Part shown: positions 34,036 to 41,980 of the stretch, piece after piece
How the letters are laid out: each line of letters opens with the position of its first letter
Numbering within the stretch: the stretch's first letter is position 1
NCBI RefSeq assembly: GCF_001424105.1
Contig: NZ_LMQH01000011.1
Coordinates: forward strand, 2,234,184 to 2,298,183
Direction: 5' to 3'
DNA length: 64,000 nucleotides
Origin: Chryseobacterium sp. Leaf394
GTDB taxonomy: Bacteria > Bacteroidota > Bacteroidia > Flavobacteriales > Weeksellaceae
Notes under the pieces: generated by a model
The model's input: only the letters and a program-made list of their open reading frames with translations
Told to the model about the DNA's origin: nothing
Database searches by the model: none
Translations under genes and position numbers: made by a program

Positions 34036-35269
34036 GCCCATTCTGGATGCGCTTCAAAATGAAGGTTACGAAAAACCAACCCCTATTCAGGAACAAGCGA
34101 TTCCTTCTATTTTAGAACACAGAGATGTTCTTGGTACAGCACAGACAGGAACTGGCAAAACTGCAGCATTTGCCATCCCAATTCTACAGAATCTTACAGA
34201 AAGAAAAGGCCCTAAAAACAATCACATAAAAGCATTAATCCTGACGCCAACGAGAGAACTGGCAATTCAGATCGAGGAAAGTTTCAATGCTTACGGCAGA
34301 AATTTACCTTTAAGAAAGCTCGTAGTTTTTGGAGGTGTAAAACAGGGAAGTCAGGAGCAGGCCTTGAGAAGAGGTGTTGATATCCTGGTTGCCACACCCG
34401 GAAGATTACTTGATTTTATCGCACAGGGAATTATTTCTCTTAAGAATCTTGAAATTTTTGTTTTGGATGAAGCCGACAGAATGCTCGACATGGGTTTTGT
34501 ACATGATGTAAAAAGAATTATTAAACTTTTACCTCAAAAAAGACAGACGCTGTTTTTCTCGGCAACAATGCCGACGGAAATTCAGAAACTTGCAGATTCT
34601 ATTCTGAATACACCAATCAAAGTTTCAGTAACACCGATTTCTTCCACTGCGGAAACCATTAAGCAGTCTGTTTATTTCGTTGATAAAGATAAAAAGCTGG
34701 ATCTGCTTTCACATATTCTTCAGGACAATATCAAAGAATCTGTTTTGGTTTTCTCAAGAACCAAGCACGGAGCCGACAAAATTGCAAGAAAGTTACAGGC
34801 TTCGAATATCACAGCAGAAGCTATTCACGGAAATAAATCGCAAAACGCAAGGCAGAATGCTTTAAGTAATTTTAAATCAGGTAAAACACGTGTTTTGGTA
34901 GCTACAGACATTGCTGCAAGAGGAATTGATATTGACGAACTGAAATATGTGATCAACTTCGAACTTTCTGATGTGGCAGAAACTTACGTTCACAGAATTG
35001 GTAGAACAGGCCGTGCAGGAGCAGAAGGAAGTTCGCTTTCATTTGTGGACGGTTTAGATTTATTGAATTTAAAGGATACCGAAAAATTAATTGGAATGAA
35101 AATTCCGGTAGTAAAAGATCATCCTTTCCATACCGATAATCTGGTGATCGAAAAAAGAGATTCCAACAACAAGCCTTTCACGCCAAGACCGAAAGCTGCT
35201 GCAGGTCAGCAGAAATCGGATCACAGCAAAAAGCCTAAGAATAAAAGTAATTTTTTCAGAAAGAAATAA
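34007..35269 (+). CDS. DEAD-box RNA helicase (RhlE-like)
   Basis: The 420-aa protein has all helicase motifs: Q motif YEKPTPIQ (21-28), motif I AQTGTGKT (45-52), PTREL, DEAD in [15 protein letters not shown] in LFFSATMP, and the C-terminal ARGIDI and [11 protein letters not shown] basic tail of about 50 residues ([26 protein letters not shown]) follows, typical of RhlE. The only possible start without an in-frame stop upstream is TTG 34007 ([16 protein letters not shown]), since a TAA lies 18 bases before. It remodels RNA, in ribosome assembly or cold adaptation in known relatives. Confidence 0.93.
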   Translation: MLFTDLKLIKPILDALQNEGYEKPTPIQEQAIPSILEHRDVLGTAQTGTGKTAAFAIPILQNLTERKGPKNNHIKALILTPTRELAIQIEESFNAYGRNLPLRKLVVFGGVKQGSQEQALRRGVDILVATPGRLLDFIAQGIISLKNLEIFVLDEADRMLDMGFVHDVKRIIKLLPQKRQTLFFSATMPTEIQKLADSILNTPIKVSVTPISSTAETIKQSVYFVDKDKKLDLLSHILQDNIKESVLVFSRTKHGADKIARKLQASNITAEAIHGNKSQNARQNALSNFKSGKTRVLVATDIAARGIDIDELKYVINFELSDVAETYVHRIGRTGRAGAEGSSLSFVDGLDLLNLKDTEKLIGMKIPVVKDHPFHTDNLVIEKRDSNNKPFTPRPKAAAGQQKSDHSKKPKNKSNFFRKK

Positions 35270-35274
35270 AAGCA

Positions 35275-35296
35275 AAGCCTTCCGTTTGGAAGGCTT
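35275..35296. terminator. Bidirectional terminator between helicase and tatD
   Basis: AAGCCTTCC (35275-35283) pairs with GGAAGGCTT (35288-35296) around GTTT, with T-rich DNA on the plus strand. It serves two convergent genes. Confidence 0.85.
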
Positions 35297-35311
35297 AATT
35301 TTTATATAATG

Positions 35312-36076
35312 CTAAGCTTTAAAAATTCTCTTCGCATTCTCACTTGTAATTCTGTCGATTTCCGCGAAGTCGACTCCATAAATATCGACGAGTTTACCGG
35401 CAACAAGATCAAGATATGAACTCTCATTTCTTTTGCCTCTGAATGGAACGGGTGCGAGATAAGGTGAATCTGTTTCCAGAACTATTTTGTCTAATGGAAT
35501 TTCATTCAAAAACTGATCAATCTTCCCGTTTTTAAAGGTCACTACTCCACCGATTCCTAAAATGAAATTTAAATCTAAAGCATGTTTTGCCTGCTCAAGA
35601 TTTCCTGAGAAACAATGGAAAATTCCACGAAGCTTTGGATGTTTTTTCCGATCTAAAACTTCAAACGTTTCATCGAAACTTTCTCTCGTGTGGATTACAA
35701 TTGGCAAATCTTTTTCAATTGCCCAATCGATCTGCTGCTCAAAAGCTTTCACCTGAATATCCAAAGTAGATTTGTCCCAGTACAGATCAATCCCAATTTC
35801 TCCGATGGCCGGAAAATGTCTCTGATCTAGATAATTCTTAACAATTTCCAGTTCGTTTTCCCAGGATTCAGGTTTAACATAACAAGGATGTAAACCCATC
35901 ATTGAATAAATACGGTCAGGATATTCACTTTCCAGCTGAAGCATTTTACCGTGCGATTCTGAGTCGATTGCAGGAAGATAAAATTCTGTAATTCCTTTAT
36001 CTACAGCTCTATCGATGGCTTCTTTTCTGTCTTCATCAAATTCTTCTGCGTATAAATGCGTATGTGTATCAATCAT
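35312..36076 (-). CDS. tatD: TatD-family metal-dependent hydrolase
   Basis: TatD proteins are TIM-barrel 3'-5' DNases. The 254-aa protein begins MIDTHTHLYAEEFDED with the HxH metal site. It has GLHPCYV, GEIGIDLYWD, PIVIHTRESFDETFEVL, GIFHCFSGNLEQAKHAL and ETDSPYLAPVPFRGKRNES, all TatD landmarks. The first base is shared with the stop of the DUF4269 gene (TAATGA-like 1-base overlap), so the two are coupled. Family role in DNA repair or quality control is known in outline only. Confidence 0.93.
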   Translation of the reverse strand: MIDTHTHLYAEEFDEDRKEAIDRAVDKGITEFYLPAIDSESHGKMLQLESEYPDRIYSMMGLHPCYVKPESWENELEIVKNYLDQRHFPAIGEIGIDLYWDKSTLDIQVKAFEQQIDWAIEKDLPIVIHTRESFDETFEVLDRKKHPKLRGIFHCFSGNLEQAKHALDLNFILGIGGVVTFKNGKIDQFLNEIPLDKIVLETDSPYLAPVPFRGKRNESSYLDLVAGKLVDIYGVDFAEIDRITSENAKRIFKA

Positions 36077-36594
36077 TATTTTAAAAAATTTAAAAGATCT
36101 TCATAAGGATTTTTGAGATTCAGAAGCATTCCGAAAGCCGGTTCTGTCTTGATTCCTTTTTTCTTAAGATCTATTATTTTCTGTTTAAATTCTTCTCCTT
36201 TTTCAGTCAGTATTTTATGTTCTGCAAGCATATGGAGGTAGGCGTTTTGCTGAGTTGCCGGCCTGTTCTGTCCGAAAATTTCGATTGGGAATTCTTCTAT
36301 TATTAAATTACAGACAACCGATTTAGTTTCGTTAATTACAAGGGTTTCAATATTCAAATCAAATTCAGAAAATGTCTGATTTAAAAAGCTTTTAAACTCA
36401 AGCTGATCTTTAACCTCACAAATAATATCCAAATCACTTTCCTCAATATCAATCGCAATTGGAATTGTTCCTGCTAAAACAGGTGAATATTCCTGAAGTT
36501 TTTCAAAGATTTCATATTGATAAAGAATCTGAAAAGCTCTTTTCTGTTTTTTATTTCCTACTTTTAAATAATCAAGTTTAGCAAAGTCAATCAT
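36076..36594 (-). CDS. DUF4269 protein (nucleotidyltransferase-like)
   Basis: The 172-aa protein matches DUF4269: LDYLKVGNKKQKRAFQILYQYEIFEKLQEYSPVLAGTIPIAIDIEESDLDIICEV. The motif AGT-PIAIDI-SDLDI resembles the GS-x10-DxD core of minimal nucleotidyltransferases. The rest includes EFPIEIFGQNRPATQQNAYLHMLAEHKIL. It lies between GSCFA and tatD, with a 1-base overlap with tatD. The possible activity (nucleotide transfer to RNA or protein) is inference. Confidence 0.82.
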   Translation of the reverse strand: MIDFAKLDYLKVGNKKQKRAFQILYQYEIFEKLQEYSPVLAGTIPIAIDIEESDLDIICEVKDQLEFKSFLNQTFSEFDLNIETLVINETKSVVCNLIIEEFPIEIFGQNRPATQQNAYLHMLAEHKILTEKGEEFKQKIIDLKKKGIKTEPAFGMLLNLKNPYEDLLNFLK

Positions 36595-36614
36595 TTAATT
36601 TTAAATTTTAGACC

Positions 36615-37571
36615 TTAAATCCTGAATATTTTATGTTTCACTTTCAATCTCTGAACTTCAATTTTCTGATTCAGCTTTTCTTTAAATTCAATGTACTTCG
36701 GATCTTTCTCGTCATCCGTCCGATGTTCCAGAGCCTGATTGATTTTAAAATTTTCTTTGATAAAATCTTTCGTTTCATCAGAAAAATAAGCATTTCCAAA
36801 CTTGTCGAAAATGTAATTGACCGCCTGCGAATTAGGATGTATCAAATCATCTTTATAAAATCTGTAATCGCGCAAATCGTCCATTAAAATCTCGTAAACC
36901 GGAAGGTAATGGCAGTTTTCAAACTGAGAAATGACTTCATGAACCGCTGTAATCAGTTTAGACTTACTCAACTGGTTTTCAGTCATTCCGTCTTTAGTGT
37001 GACGAACGGGGGAAACCGTGAACAAAATCTGCAGATTTTCCGGACAAATATCTTTTAAATTGATAACCGTGTCGTAAATTGAATCTGTCAGTTCCTGATG
37101 CGTCAAAAGTCTTTTCTCAAAGAATTTCTGAGGAATTTTGTGACAGTTCGCAACCAATTTTTTCTTGGGCTCAAATTCGTAGATAAACGACGTTCCGTAA
37201 GTGATAATGACCCAGTTTGATTCCTGCAGAAACTGATTTCCTTCAGTCAATTTTGTGTTGATCTTATCCAAAGTCTGATGAATAAACCTCGTGTCAAAAC
37301 TTGTGTGGTGATCAAGGGAAATAAATTCGTCGTGATAGGTAATCAGTTCATCTTCATGATAAAATTCAGAATCATGAAGTCTTTTCACAGCATTATTAAT
37401 CGAAAATGGGTTGAAAACCGTCCCGAACGGATTGTTGACCGTCTGAAGCTGACCTTTCTGAAATAAATCAGACATTTCCGACGCAAAACAGGAACCTATT
37501 GAAAATGTTTTATCTTCAATTTCTATTTTGTTTTCAGATTCTGCGATGTTTACTTCAGTACGGAATTTCAT
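36615..37571 (-). CDS. GSCFA-domain protein
   Basis: The 318-aa protein shows the name-giving motif GSCFASEMSDLFQKGQLQTVNNPFGTVFNPFSI near residue 26. Further conserved parts are WVIITYGTSFIYE, TVSPVRHTKDGM and YRFYKDDLIHPNSQAVNYIF. GSCFA proteins are SGNH-like hydrolases, probably carbohydrate or lipid esterases; GS in block I and the late D-x-x-HP (DLIHP) fit that fold. No signal peptide is present, so it is cytoplasmic. It is 20 bases upstream of the DUF4269 gene and probably in the same operon. Confidence 0.9.
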   Translation of the reverse strand: MKFRTEVNIAESENKIEIEDKTFSIGSCFASEMSDLFQKGQLQTVNNPFGTVFNPFSINNAVKRLHDSEFYHEDELITYHDEFISLDHHTSFDTRFIHQTLDKINTKLTEGNQFLQESNWVIITYGTSFIYEFEPKKKLVANCHKIPQKFFEKRLLTHQELTDSIYDTVINLKDICPENLQILFTVSPVRHTKDGMTENQLSKSKLITAVHEVISQFENCHYLPVYEILMDDLRDYRFYKDDLIHPNSQAVNYIFDKFGNAYFSDETKDFIKENFKINQALEHRTDDEKDPKYIEFKEKLNQKIEVQRLKVKHKIFRI

Positions 37572-37579
37572 TTAAGTCA

Positions 37580-37668
37580 ATTTGAAAATGAGTTCATTTG
37601 ATAATTTGAAAATGAAAATTTAGTCGCTGACAATTTTCAAATTGATACATTATCAAAATTTCAAATTA
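37580..37668. repeat. Simple repeats ATTTGAAAATG and their complement
   Basis: TTTGAAAATGAG, ATTTGATAATTTGAAAATGAAAATT and later TTTTCAAATTGATACATTATCAAAATTTC are complementary phrases that could fold. No gene. The end runs into the stop of the polyprenyl synthetase. Confidence 0.65.
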
Positions 37669-38637
37669 AGATTCTCTTCTTAAAAGATAGTTAGCCAGTT
37701 CTGCGAAAGGCTTTTTTTTCTCATCGTCGATATCGATTTTCTGAAGGAAACTTTGACCTATTTCGTTGTGTTTTTCGATCAGTCTTAAAGCTTTTTCATC
37801 TACTCCTGTGCGTCGGAAGATCTTTTCTACGCCGTAAACTTTATCGATATTATCTGTTTTCTTTGAGTACCAGAAATCAAGTTCTTTAAGTTCAGCCTCT
37901 GTGGCGTATTCTCTTGCCAAAAGATAAAGAACTGTTTTTTTGTTTTCGTAAATATCTCCTGCGTGCTTCTTACCAAACTGTGCCTGATCTCCGAATACAT
38001 CCAGATAATCATCCATGATCTGGAAAGCGATACCGATGTGTTTTCCAAAGTTGAAAATTGCTTTTGCATCCTTAAAATTGGCTTTTGCTATCATTGCCCC
38101 AATCTCGAAAGATGAAGCGCTTAGAACACCGGTTTTGTAGGTAATCATTCTGATGTAATCATCGAAGGTTACGTCTTCTTTTGTTTCAAAATTGATGTCG
38201 TATTGCTGACCTTCGCAAAGCAGCAATCCTGTATGGGTGAAAATTCGGATACAGGCTTTAAAGATTTCAGGTTCAAGGTCTTCAAAAAACTTGTAGGCTT
38301 TCAGCATGAGCCCGTCTCCTGAAAGAATTCCGGTATTGATCCCGTGAAGGGTATGAATGGTTGGCTTATTTCTTCTTAAAGGTGCTTCATCCATAATATC
38401 ATCATGAATCAGCGTAAAATTATGGAAAAACTCGATGGCCAGAGCCGGTTTAATTGCCTCTTTCATGTCACCGCCAAAGAGATCGCAGGCCATCAGCACC
38501 ATGATCGGGCGAAGACGCTTTCCGCCGTGGGAAATGATGTAATTCATCGGGTCGTAAAGCTCTGCCGGCTTGTCTTTGAAAGTATATTTGGTAATGGCAT
38601 CAGCAACAATCTGTTGGTAGGTGTCTAAGAATTCCAT
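37666..38637 (-). CDS. Polyprenyl (farnesyl/geranylgeranyl-type) diphosphate synthase
   Basis: I chose ATG 38637 (MEFLDTYQQIVADAITKYTF); the 11 codons upstream have no conserved look. The first aspartate-rich motif is DDIMD at 79-83, with LRRNKPTIH after it. The second is DDYLD in FQIMDDYLDVFG. GGKRLRP lies at 38-44. The chain elongates allylic diphosphates for quinones, carotenoids or lipid carriers. The residues upstream of DDIMD include a phenylalanine pair (FFHNF), which usually limits product length to C15-C20, but the exact product is uncertain. A minus-strand TATTTTTG box (38664-38657) is a likely promoter. Confidence 0.92.
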   Translation of the reverse strand: MEFLDTYQQIVADAITKYTFKDKPAELYDPMNYIISHGGKRLRPIMVLMACDLFGGDMKEAIKPALAIEFFHNFTLIHDDIMDEAPLRRNKPTIHTLHGINTGILSGDGLMLKAYKFFEDLEPEIFKACIRIFTHTGLLLCEGQQYDINFETKEDVTFDDYIRMITYKTGVLSASSFEIGAMIAKANFKDAKAIFNFGKHIGIAFQIMDDYLDVFGDQAQFGKKHAGDIYENKKTVLYLLAREYATEAELKELDFWYSKKTDNIDKVYGVEKIFRRTGVDEKALRLIEKHNEIGQSFLQKIDIDDEKKKPFAELANYLLRRES

Positions 38638-38693
38638 AAAATGTAAATAGTTTGAACAAAAATACAATTTTCCGAGGGGTTTTGAAATAAAAA

Positions 38694-38715
38694 ATCTCCA
38701 TCAAAAGATGAAGAT
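38694..38715 (-). terminator. Terminator of the GLPGLI gene
   Basis: ATCTCCATC (38694-38702) and GATGAAGAT (38707-38715) pair around AAAA with one G-T pair. The minus strand continues in a T run, 26 bases after the stop. Confidence 0.8.
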
Positions 38716-38741
38716 GAGATATTAATTATTATATGTGCAGA

Positions 38742-39509
38742 TTAATCTAAGAATACATTATAATTTTTAAAATTATTATTAACAACCTGCGGATCAATTT
38801 TTATCCTGTCACCCATATACACTTTTGTAACACCGGCAGGATCCTTCAAAAACTCTTTTCTTTTATTCACAAAAGTCTCTTTTGTGGTAGGAATATGATT
38901 TTTAGGCAAATCAGCCTTTGTATTTCCTTTTTTTAAACCATTTAGTAAGAAGTGAAAAAGCATTTTCTCATCGTACACCTCAATAACCAAACCTGGCAGT
39001 CCCTTGAATCGATATGGCCCATCACTAAGTGGTATTGACTTTGTAAACCATGCCTCAAATTTTCTTCCATTAATGAGACAGTACGCATTTTGGCAATCAA
39101 ACTCACCAATTTTCTTTTTATTACTTCCTAACTGCCACTCTAATTTAGTTACAGGAAAACTAAAGGTTGCATTAATGACTTTGTCGTAAACAGTAATATT
39201 TCCTTTTTCTTTATCAAAATATACTGATTGATTGACTTTGCTTTTAGGTAACACACTGTAATCAATCACCATATTTCCTTTCTGTATATTACTTAAAATA
39301 GTAGAATCATTTTTCATTTTTGTATAGCTACAGAATAAAGATTCCTTAGGATTTGTAAGTAGTACAGTATCCTCGGTATTAATTTTATTTATGTTAGTTG
39401 AGTCTGTATGATAGCTATAATTGTAATAGTATGCTATATCGGAGTTAATGCTTTGTGCATTAATAAAATTAGTAATAAAAACTAAAAATAGTATAATTTC
39501 TTTTTTCAT
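38742..39509 (-). CDS. GLPGLI-family secreted protein
   Basis: A signal peptide (MKKEIILFLVFITNFINAQ, ATG at 39509 preferred over 39515) precedes the GLPGLI domain. The name-giving motif appears as FKGLPGLVIEVYD. Before it are WQLGSNKKKIGEFDCQNA and FEAWFTKSIPLSDGPYRF, all typical. Such proteins are abundant in Bacteroidetes, often paired with TonB receptors, and their function is unknown. It lies downstream of a decayed small peptide gene on the same strand, with a terminator in between. GC is low, as expected for accessory genes. Confidence 0.88.
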   Translation of the reverse strand: MKKEIILFLVFITNFINAQSINSDIAYYYNYSYHTDSTNINKINTEDTVLLTNPKESLFCSYTKMKNDSTILSNIQKGNMVIDYSVLPKSKVNQSVYFDKEKGNITVYDKVINATFSFPVTKLEWQLGSNKKKIGEFDCQNAYCLINGRKFEAWFTKSIPLSDGPYRFKGLPGLVIEVYDEKMLFHFLLNGLKKGNTKADLPKNHIPTTKETFVNKRKEFLKDPAGVTKVYMGDRIKIDPQVVNNNFKNYNVFLD

Positions 39510-39528
39510 GAACATATATTATAAAAAC

Positions 39529-39548
39529 CCATCACATTGAAGTGATGG
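39529..39548 (-). terminator. Terminator after the decayed peptide gene
   Basis: CCATCAC (39529-39535) pairs with GTGATGG (39542-39548) around ATTGAA. The minus strand runs into TTTTTATAATAT. It sits 12 bases after the pseudogene end and before the GLPGLI start. Confidence 0.75.
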
Positions 39549-39559
39549 ATCTACATTTT

Positions 39560-39781
39560 CTATAGTGCACAAGTTAAATAATCTGCAGCAGCATCGCTCA
39601 TTAAACATTTAATTCCCCAATCTAAATCCCAAGAAATAAAGGTTACTAATCCACATGATGTTTTTATTGGTATATTGGCAAACCACTTCTTTACTACTTT
39701 GGTAGGTTTAATAACCTATATGTTATTAGCACTCATTAATCCAGCAACGCCTAAGGCTGCTACTAAAAATAATTTTTTTAT
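39560..39781 (-). pseudogene. Decayed small secreted peptide gene (about 73 aa)
   Basis: On the minus strand the codons KKLFLVAALGVAGLMSA after an ATA at 39779-39781 form a perfect signal peptide. Codon 22 is a TAG. The frame then continues without further stops for 51 codons to TAG at 39560, with KTSCG and two more cysteines (KCLM, LTCAL). An ATG to ATA change at the start and one nonsense codon explain both defects. Small peptides of this kind (signal plus Cys-containing tail) are known to me from Chryseobacterium, and their function is not known. A terminator follows directly, which supports a former gene. Confidence 0.6.
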
Positions 39782-39907
39782 TTAAGAAATTTTGTTTAAA
39801 CTTTTTGCGCATTTAGTTTCAACTATTCAAAGAAATGAAAAAAAAAGACATGTACAAAATTTCAATCACTTTTCTTTGACAAATTAATTATTTTAAATAA
39901 ACAAAAA

Positions 39908-39931
39908 AACTTTGCCCAAATGAGCAAAGTT
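39908..39931 (-). terminator. Terminator of the phosphate-transporter operon
   Basis: AACTTTGC (39908-39915) pairs with GCAAAGTT (39924-39931) around an 8-base loop, with a T run on the minus strand, 22 bases after the Pit stop. Confidence 0.8.
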
Positions 39932-39952
39932 CAAATTTACAGTTAAAATCTT

Positions 39953-41095
39953 TTACGTTAAATAAGTAACCAAAAGATAGGTGATTCCTGCAACAATCGC
40001 AGAAATAGGAATCGTTAAAACCCATGCCCAAAGAAGGCTTACGGTAATCCCCCAACGTACTGCTGATATCCTTTTTGTTAAACCTACTCCGATAATTGAA
40101 CCGGTGATAGTATGTGTAGTCGAAACAGGAATACCGAAATGGTCTGTTAAAAATAATGTAATTGCACCTGCCGTTTCTGCACTTACACCTTCCAGAGAGG
40201 TTACTTTTGTAATTTTGGTTCCCATTGTTTTGATGATCTTCCATCCTCCGCTCATGGTTCCCAATGCAATTGCTACGAAAGAAACCAGAGGTACCCAAAG
40301 ATAATCTTTGGCAAAGTGGTCAAAACGGTCTGCAGAAGCTATATTTATATACTCAGGATCTATAAGAATCTGAACGTGATAATAAATAACAGCCGCACCA
40401 ATGATTCCCATTACTTTCTGAGCGTCATTCAAACCATGTCCTAAACTGAACAGAGCTGAAGAAACCAACTGCAGTCTTTTAAAAGATTTGTCAGCTTTGT
40501 AAGGATTTGATCTTTTATAAAGGTGTACGATAATTAAAGTAATGATAATAGAGATGATCATACCAATTACCGGAGCAAGGAAAATAAATAAGAAAATTGG
40601 GATTACTTTGCTGAATTTCACAACATCCTGGCTCACGACTTTGGAAAAAGTCTGCTTCAGAGTGTCGATCATGCCTAAATCAGGCGTTGCAGCTACTACT
40701 TCGCGGTAATCCATCAGGAAAGCATGCATTAAGGCTGCTCCCAAAAAGCCGCCGATCAAAGTATGGGAAGATGATGACGGAATACCGAACCACCATGTTA
40801 AAAGGTTCCACGCAATGGCGGCGATAAGACCTGAGAAAATTACTTCAAGCGTAATAAAATTCTCGTTAACAGTCTTGGCAATTGTATTACCGATTTTAAA
40901 TTCACCAATAATATAAGCAGCGATAAAGAAGGCCGCAAAATTCCAGAGTGCTGCCCAGAGTACTGCCTGAAAAGGAGTTAAAACTTTTGTAGAAACAATA
41001 GTGGCAATAGAATTGGCTGCATCATGAAAACCGTTGATGTAATCGAAGATAAGCGCCAAAGCAATGATCACTGTAAGTAAAATAGGAAATTCCAT
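39953..41095 (-). CDS. Inorganic phosphate transporter (Pit family)
   Basis: The 380-aa inner-membrane protein has the PHO4/Pit repeats. The first is FDYINGFHDAANSIATIVSTKVLTPFQAVLWAALWNF. The second is GHGLNDAQKVMGIIGAAVIY, and FGIPSSSSHTLIGGFLGAAL and FGIPVSTTHTITGSIIGVG are the twin family signatures. About ten helices are visible. Pit transporters import phosphate, usually as a metal-phosphate complex, with protons. The DUF47 gene lies 16 bases upstream on the same strand, a conserved pair in bacteria. Confidence 0.95.
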   Translation of the reverse strand: MEFPILLTVIIALALIFDYINGFHDAANSIATIVSTKVLTPFQAVLWAALWNFAAFFIAAYIIGEFKIGNTIAKTVNENFITLEVIFSGLIAAIAWNLLTWWFGIPSSSSHTLIGGFLGAALMHAFLMDYREVVAATPDLGMIDTLKQTFSKVVSQDVVKFSKVIPIFLFIFLAPVIGMIISIIITLIIVHLYKRSNPYKADKSFKRLQLVSSALFSLGHGLNDAQKVMGIIGAAVIYYHVQILIDPEYINIASADRFDHFAKDYLWVPLVSFVAIALGTMSGGWKIIKTMGTKITKVTSLEGVSAETAGAITLFLTDHFGIPVSTTHTITGSIIGVGLTKRISAVRWGITVSLLWAWVLTIPISAIVAGITYLLVTYLT

Positions 41096-41111
41096 CTTTC
41101 AGATCTCTTGT

Positions 41112-41750
41112 TTAAGCGTATTTAATCATGATGTTTTCAATCGTATTGGCTACATCTTCAGCTTTATCGGTTACGATTTCAAGATAGTTCAATACAGAAG
41201 AAACTTTGATGATATTGATGGCATCATTGGTTTCAAATAAATCAACCATAGAGTTTGAAAGCAGATCATCAGCAATATTCTCAATAGAATTTACTTTGAT
41301 ACATGCTTCTTTCACCTGCTCCATATTTTTGAATCCTTTAAGGTTCTTCATTGCATTCTGAATTTCGATACATGCTTTGTGAATCAGTAAAGAGAAATCT
41401 GAATAAGCCTTCATCTCAGGAGACTTATAAAGGAAAATATATTTTGTAGAAGCATAGATGTAATCTGCGATATCATCAAGACCTGTAGCAAGGGTGTGAA
41501 TATCTTCTCTATCGAAAGGAGTAATGAAGTTTTTCCCCAGTTCCACAAAAATCTCGTGAGTCAACTCATCGTTTTTGTGCTCGTAGTCGCTCATTTTTTT
41601 CAACATGGTATCGTCGTTTACGTCAAAATCTTTGATCCCGTTATTGAACTCTTCAGACATAGCCACAAGGTTGTCGGTTACTTTTTCAAAAAGTACGAAG
41701 AAGATTTTATCTTTTGGTTGAAAAGCGTGGAAAATATTACCAATTCCCAT
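41112..41750 (-). CDS. DUF47/PhoU-like accessory protein of the phosphate transporter
   Basis: I chose ATG 41750 (MGIGNIFHAFQPKDKIFFVLFEKV), the conserved start of this family. The 212-aa protein is all-helical with two PhoU-like three-helix bundles. It carries EHKNDELTHEIFVELGKNFITPFDREDIHTLATGLDDIADYIYAS, where E/H and D residues form the typical metal-cluster sites. It is usually cotranscribed with Pit genes and thought to regulate their activity. The gap of 16 bases to the transporter supports coupling. Confidence 0.92.
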   Translation of the reverse strand: MGIGNIFHAFQPKDKIFFVLFEKVTDNLVAMSEEFNNGIKDFDVNDDTMLKKMSDYEHKNDELTHEIFVELGKNFITPFDREDIHTLATGLDDIADYIYASTKYIFLYKSPEMKAYSDFSLLIHKACIEIQNAMKNLKGFKNMEQVKEACIKVNSIENIADDLLSNSMVDLFETNDAINIIKVSSVLNYLEIVTDKAEDVANTIENIMIKYA

Positions 41751-41937
41751 TGTAAAGTATTTATTATAATTCGTGTGCAAATTTCTAAAAAAAGCTTCTT
41801 AACAAAAAGCATCCAGCGTTAATTTTTGTTCATATTGGAATAAACTTTTTAACAATCGAAATTACAGCTAAATATGATTACCTATATCACTAAACAAACC
41901 TTACAAGTTGCTATTTTTCAATGATTTAAATAAAAAA

Positions 41938-41958
41938 AGCCAGCGAAAATGCCGGCTT
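41938..41958 (-). terminator. Terminator of the second DEAD-box helicase
   Basis: AAGCC-A-GC pairs with GC-C-GGCTT around GAAAAT, with one mismatch. The minus strand ends in a long T run. Confidence 0.75.
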
Positions 41959-41980
41959 AAATTATATGGTATGAATAAGA

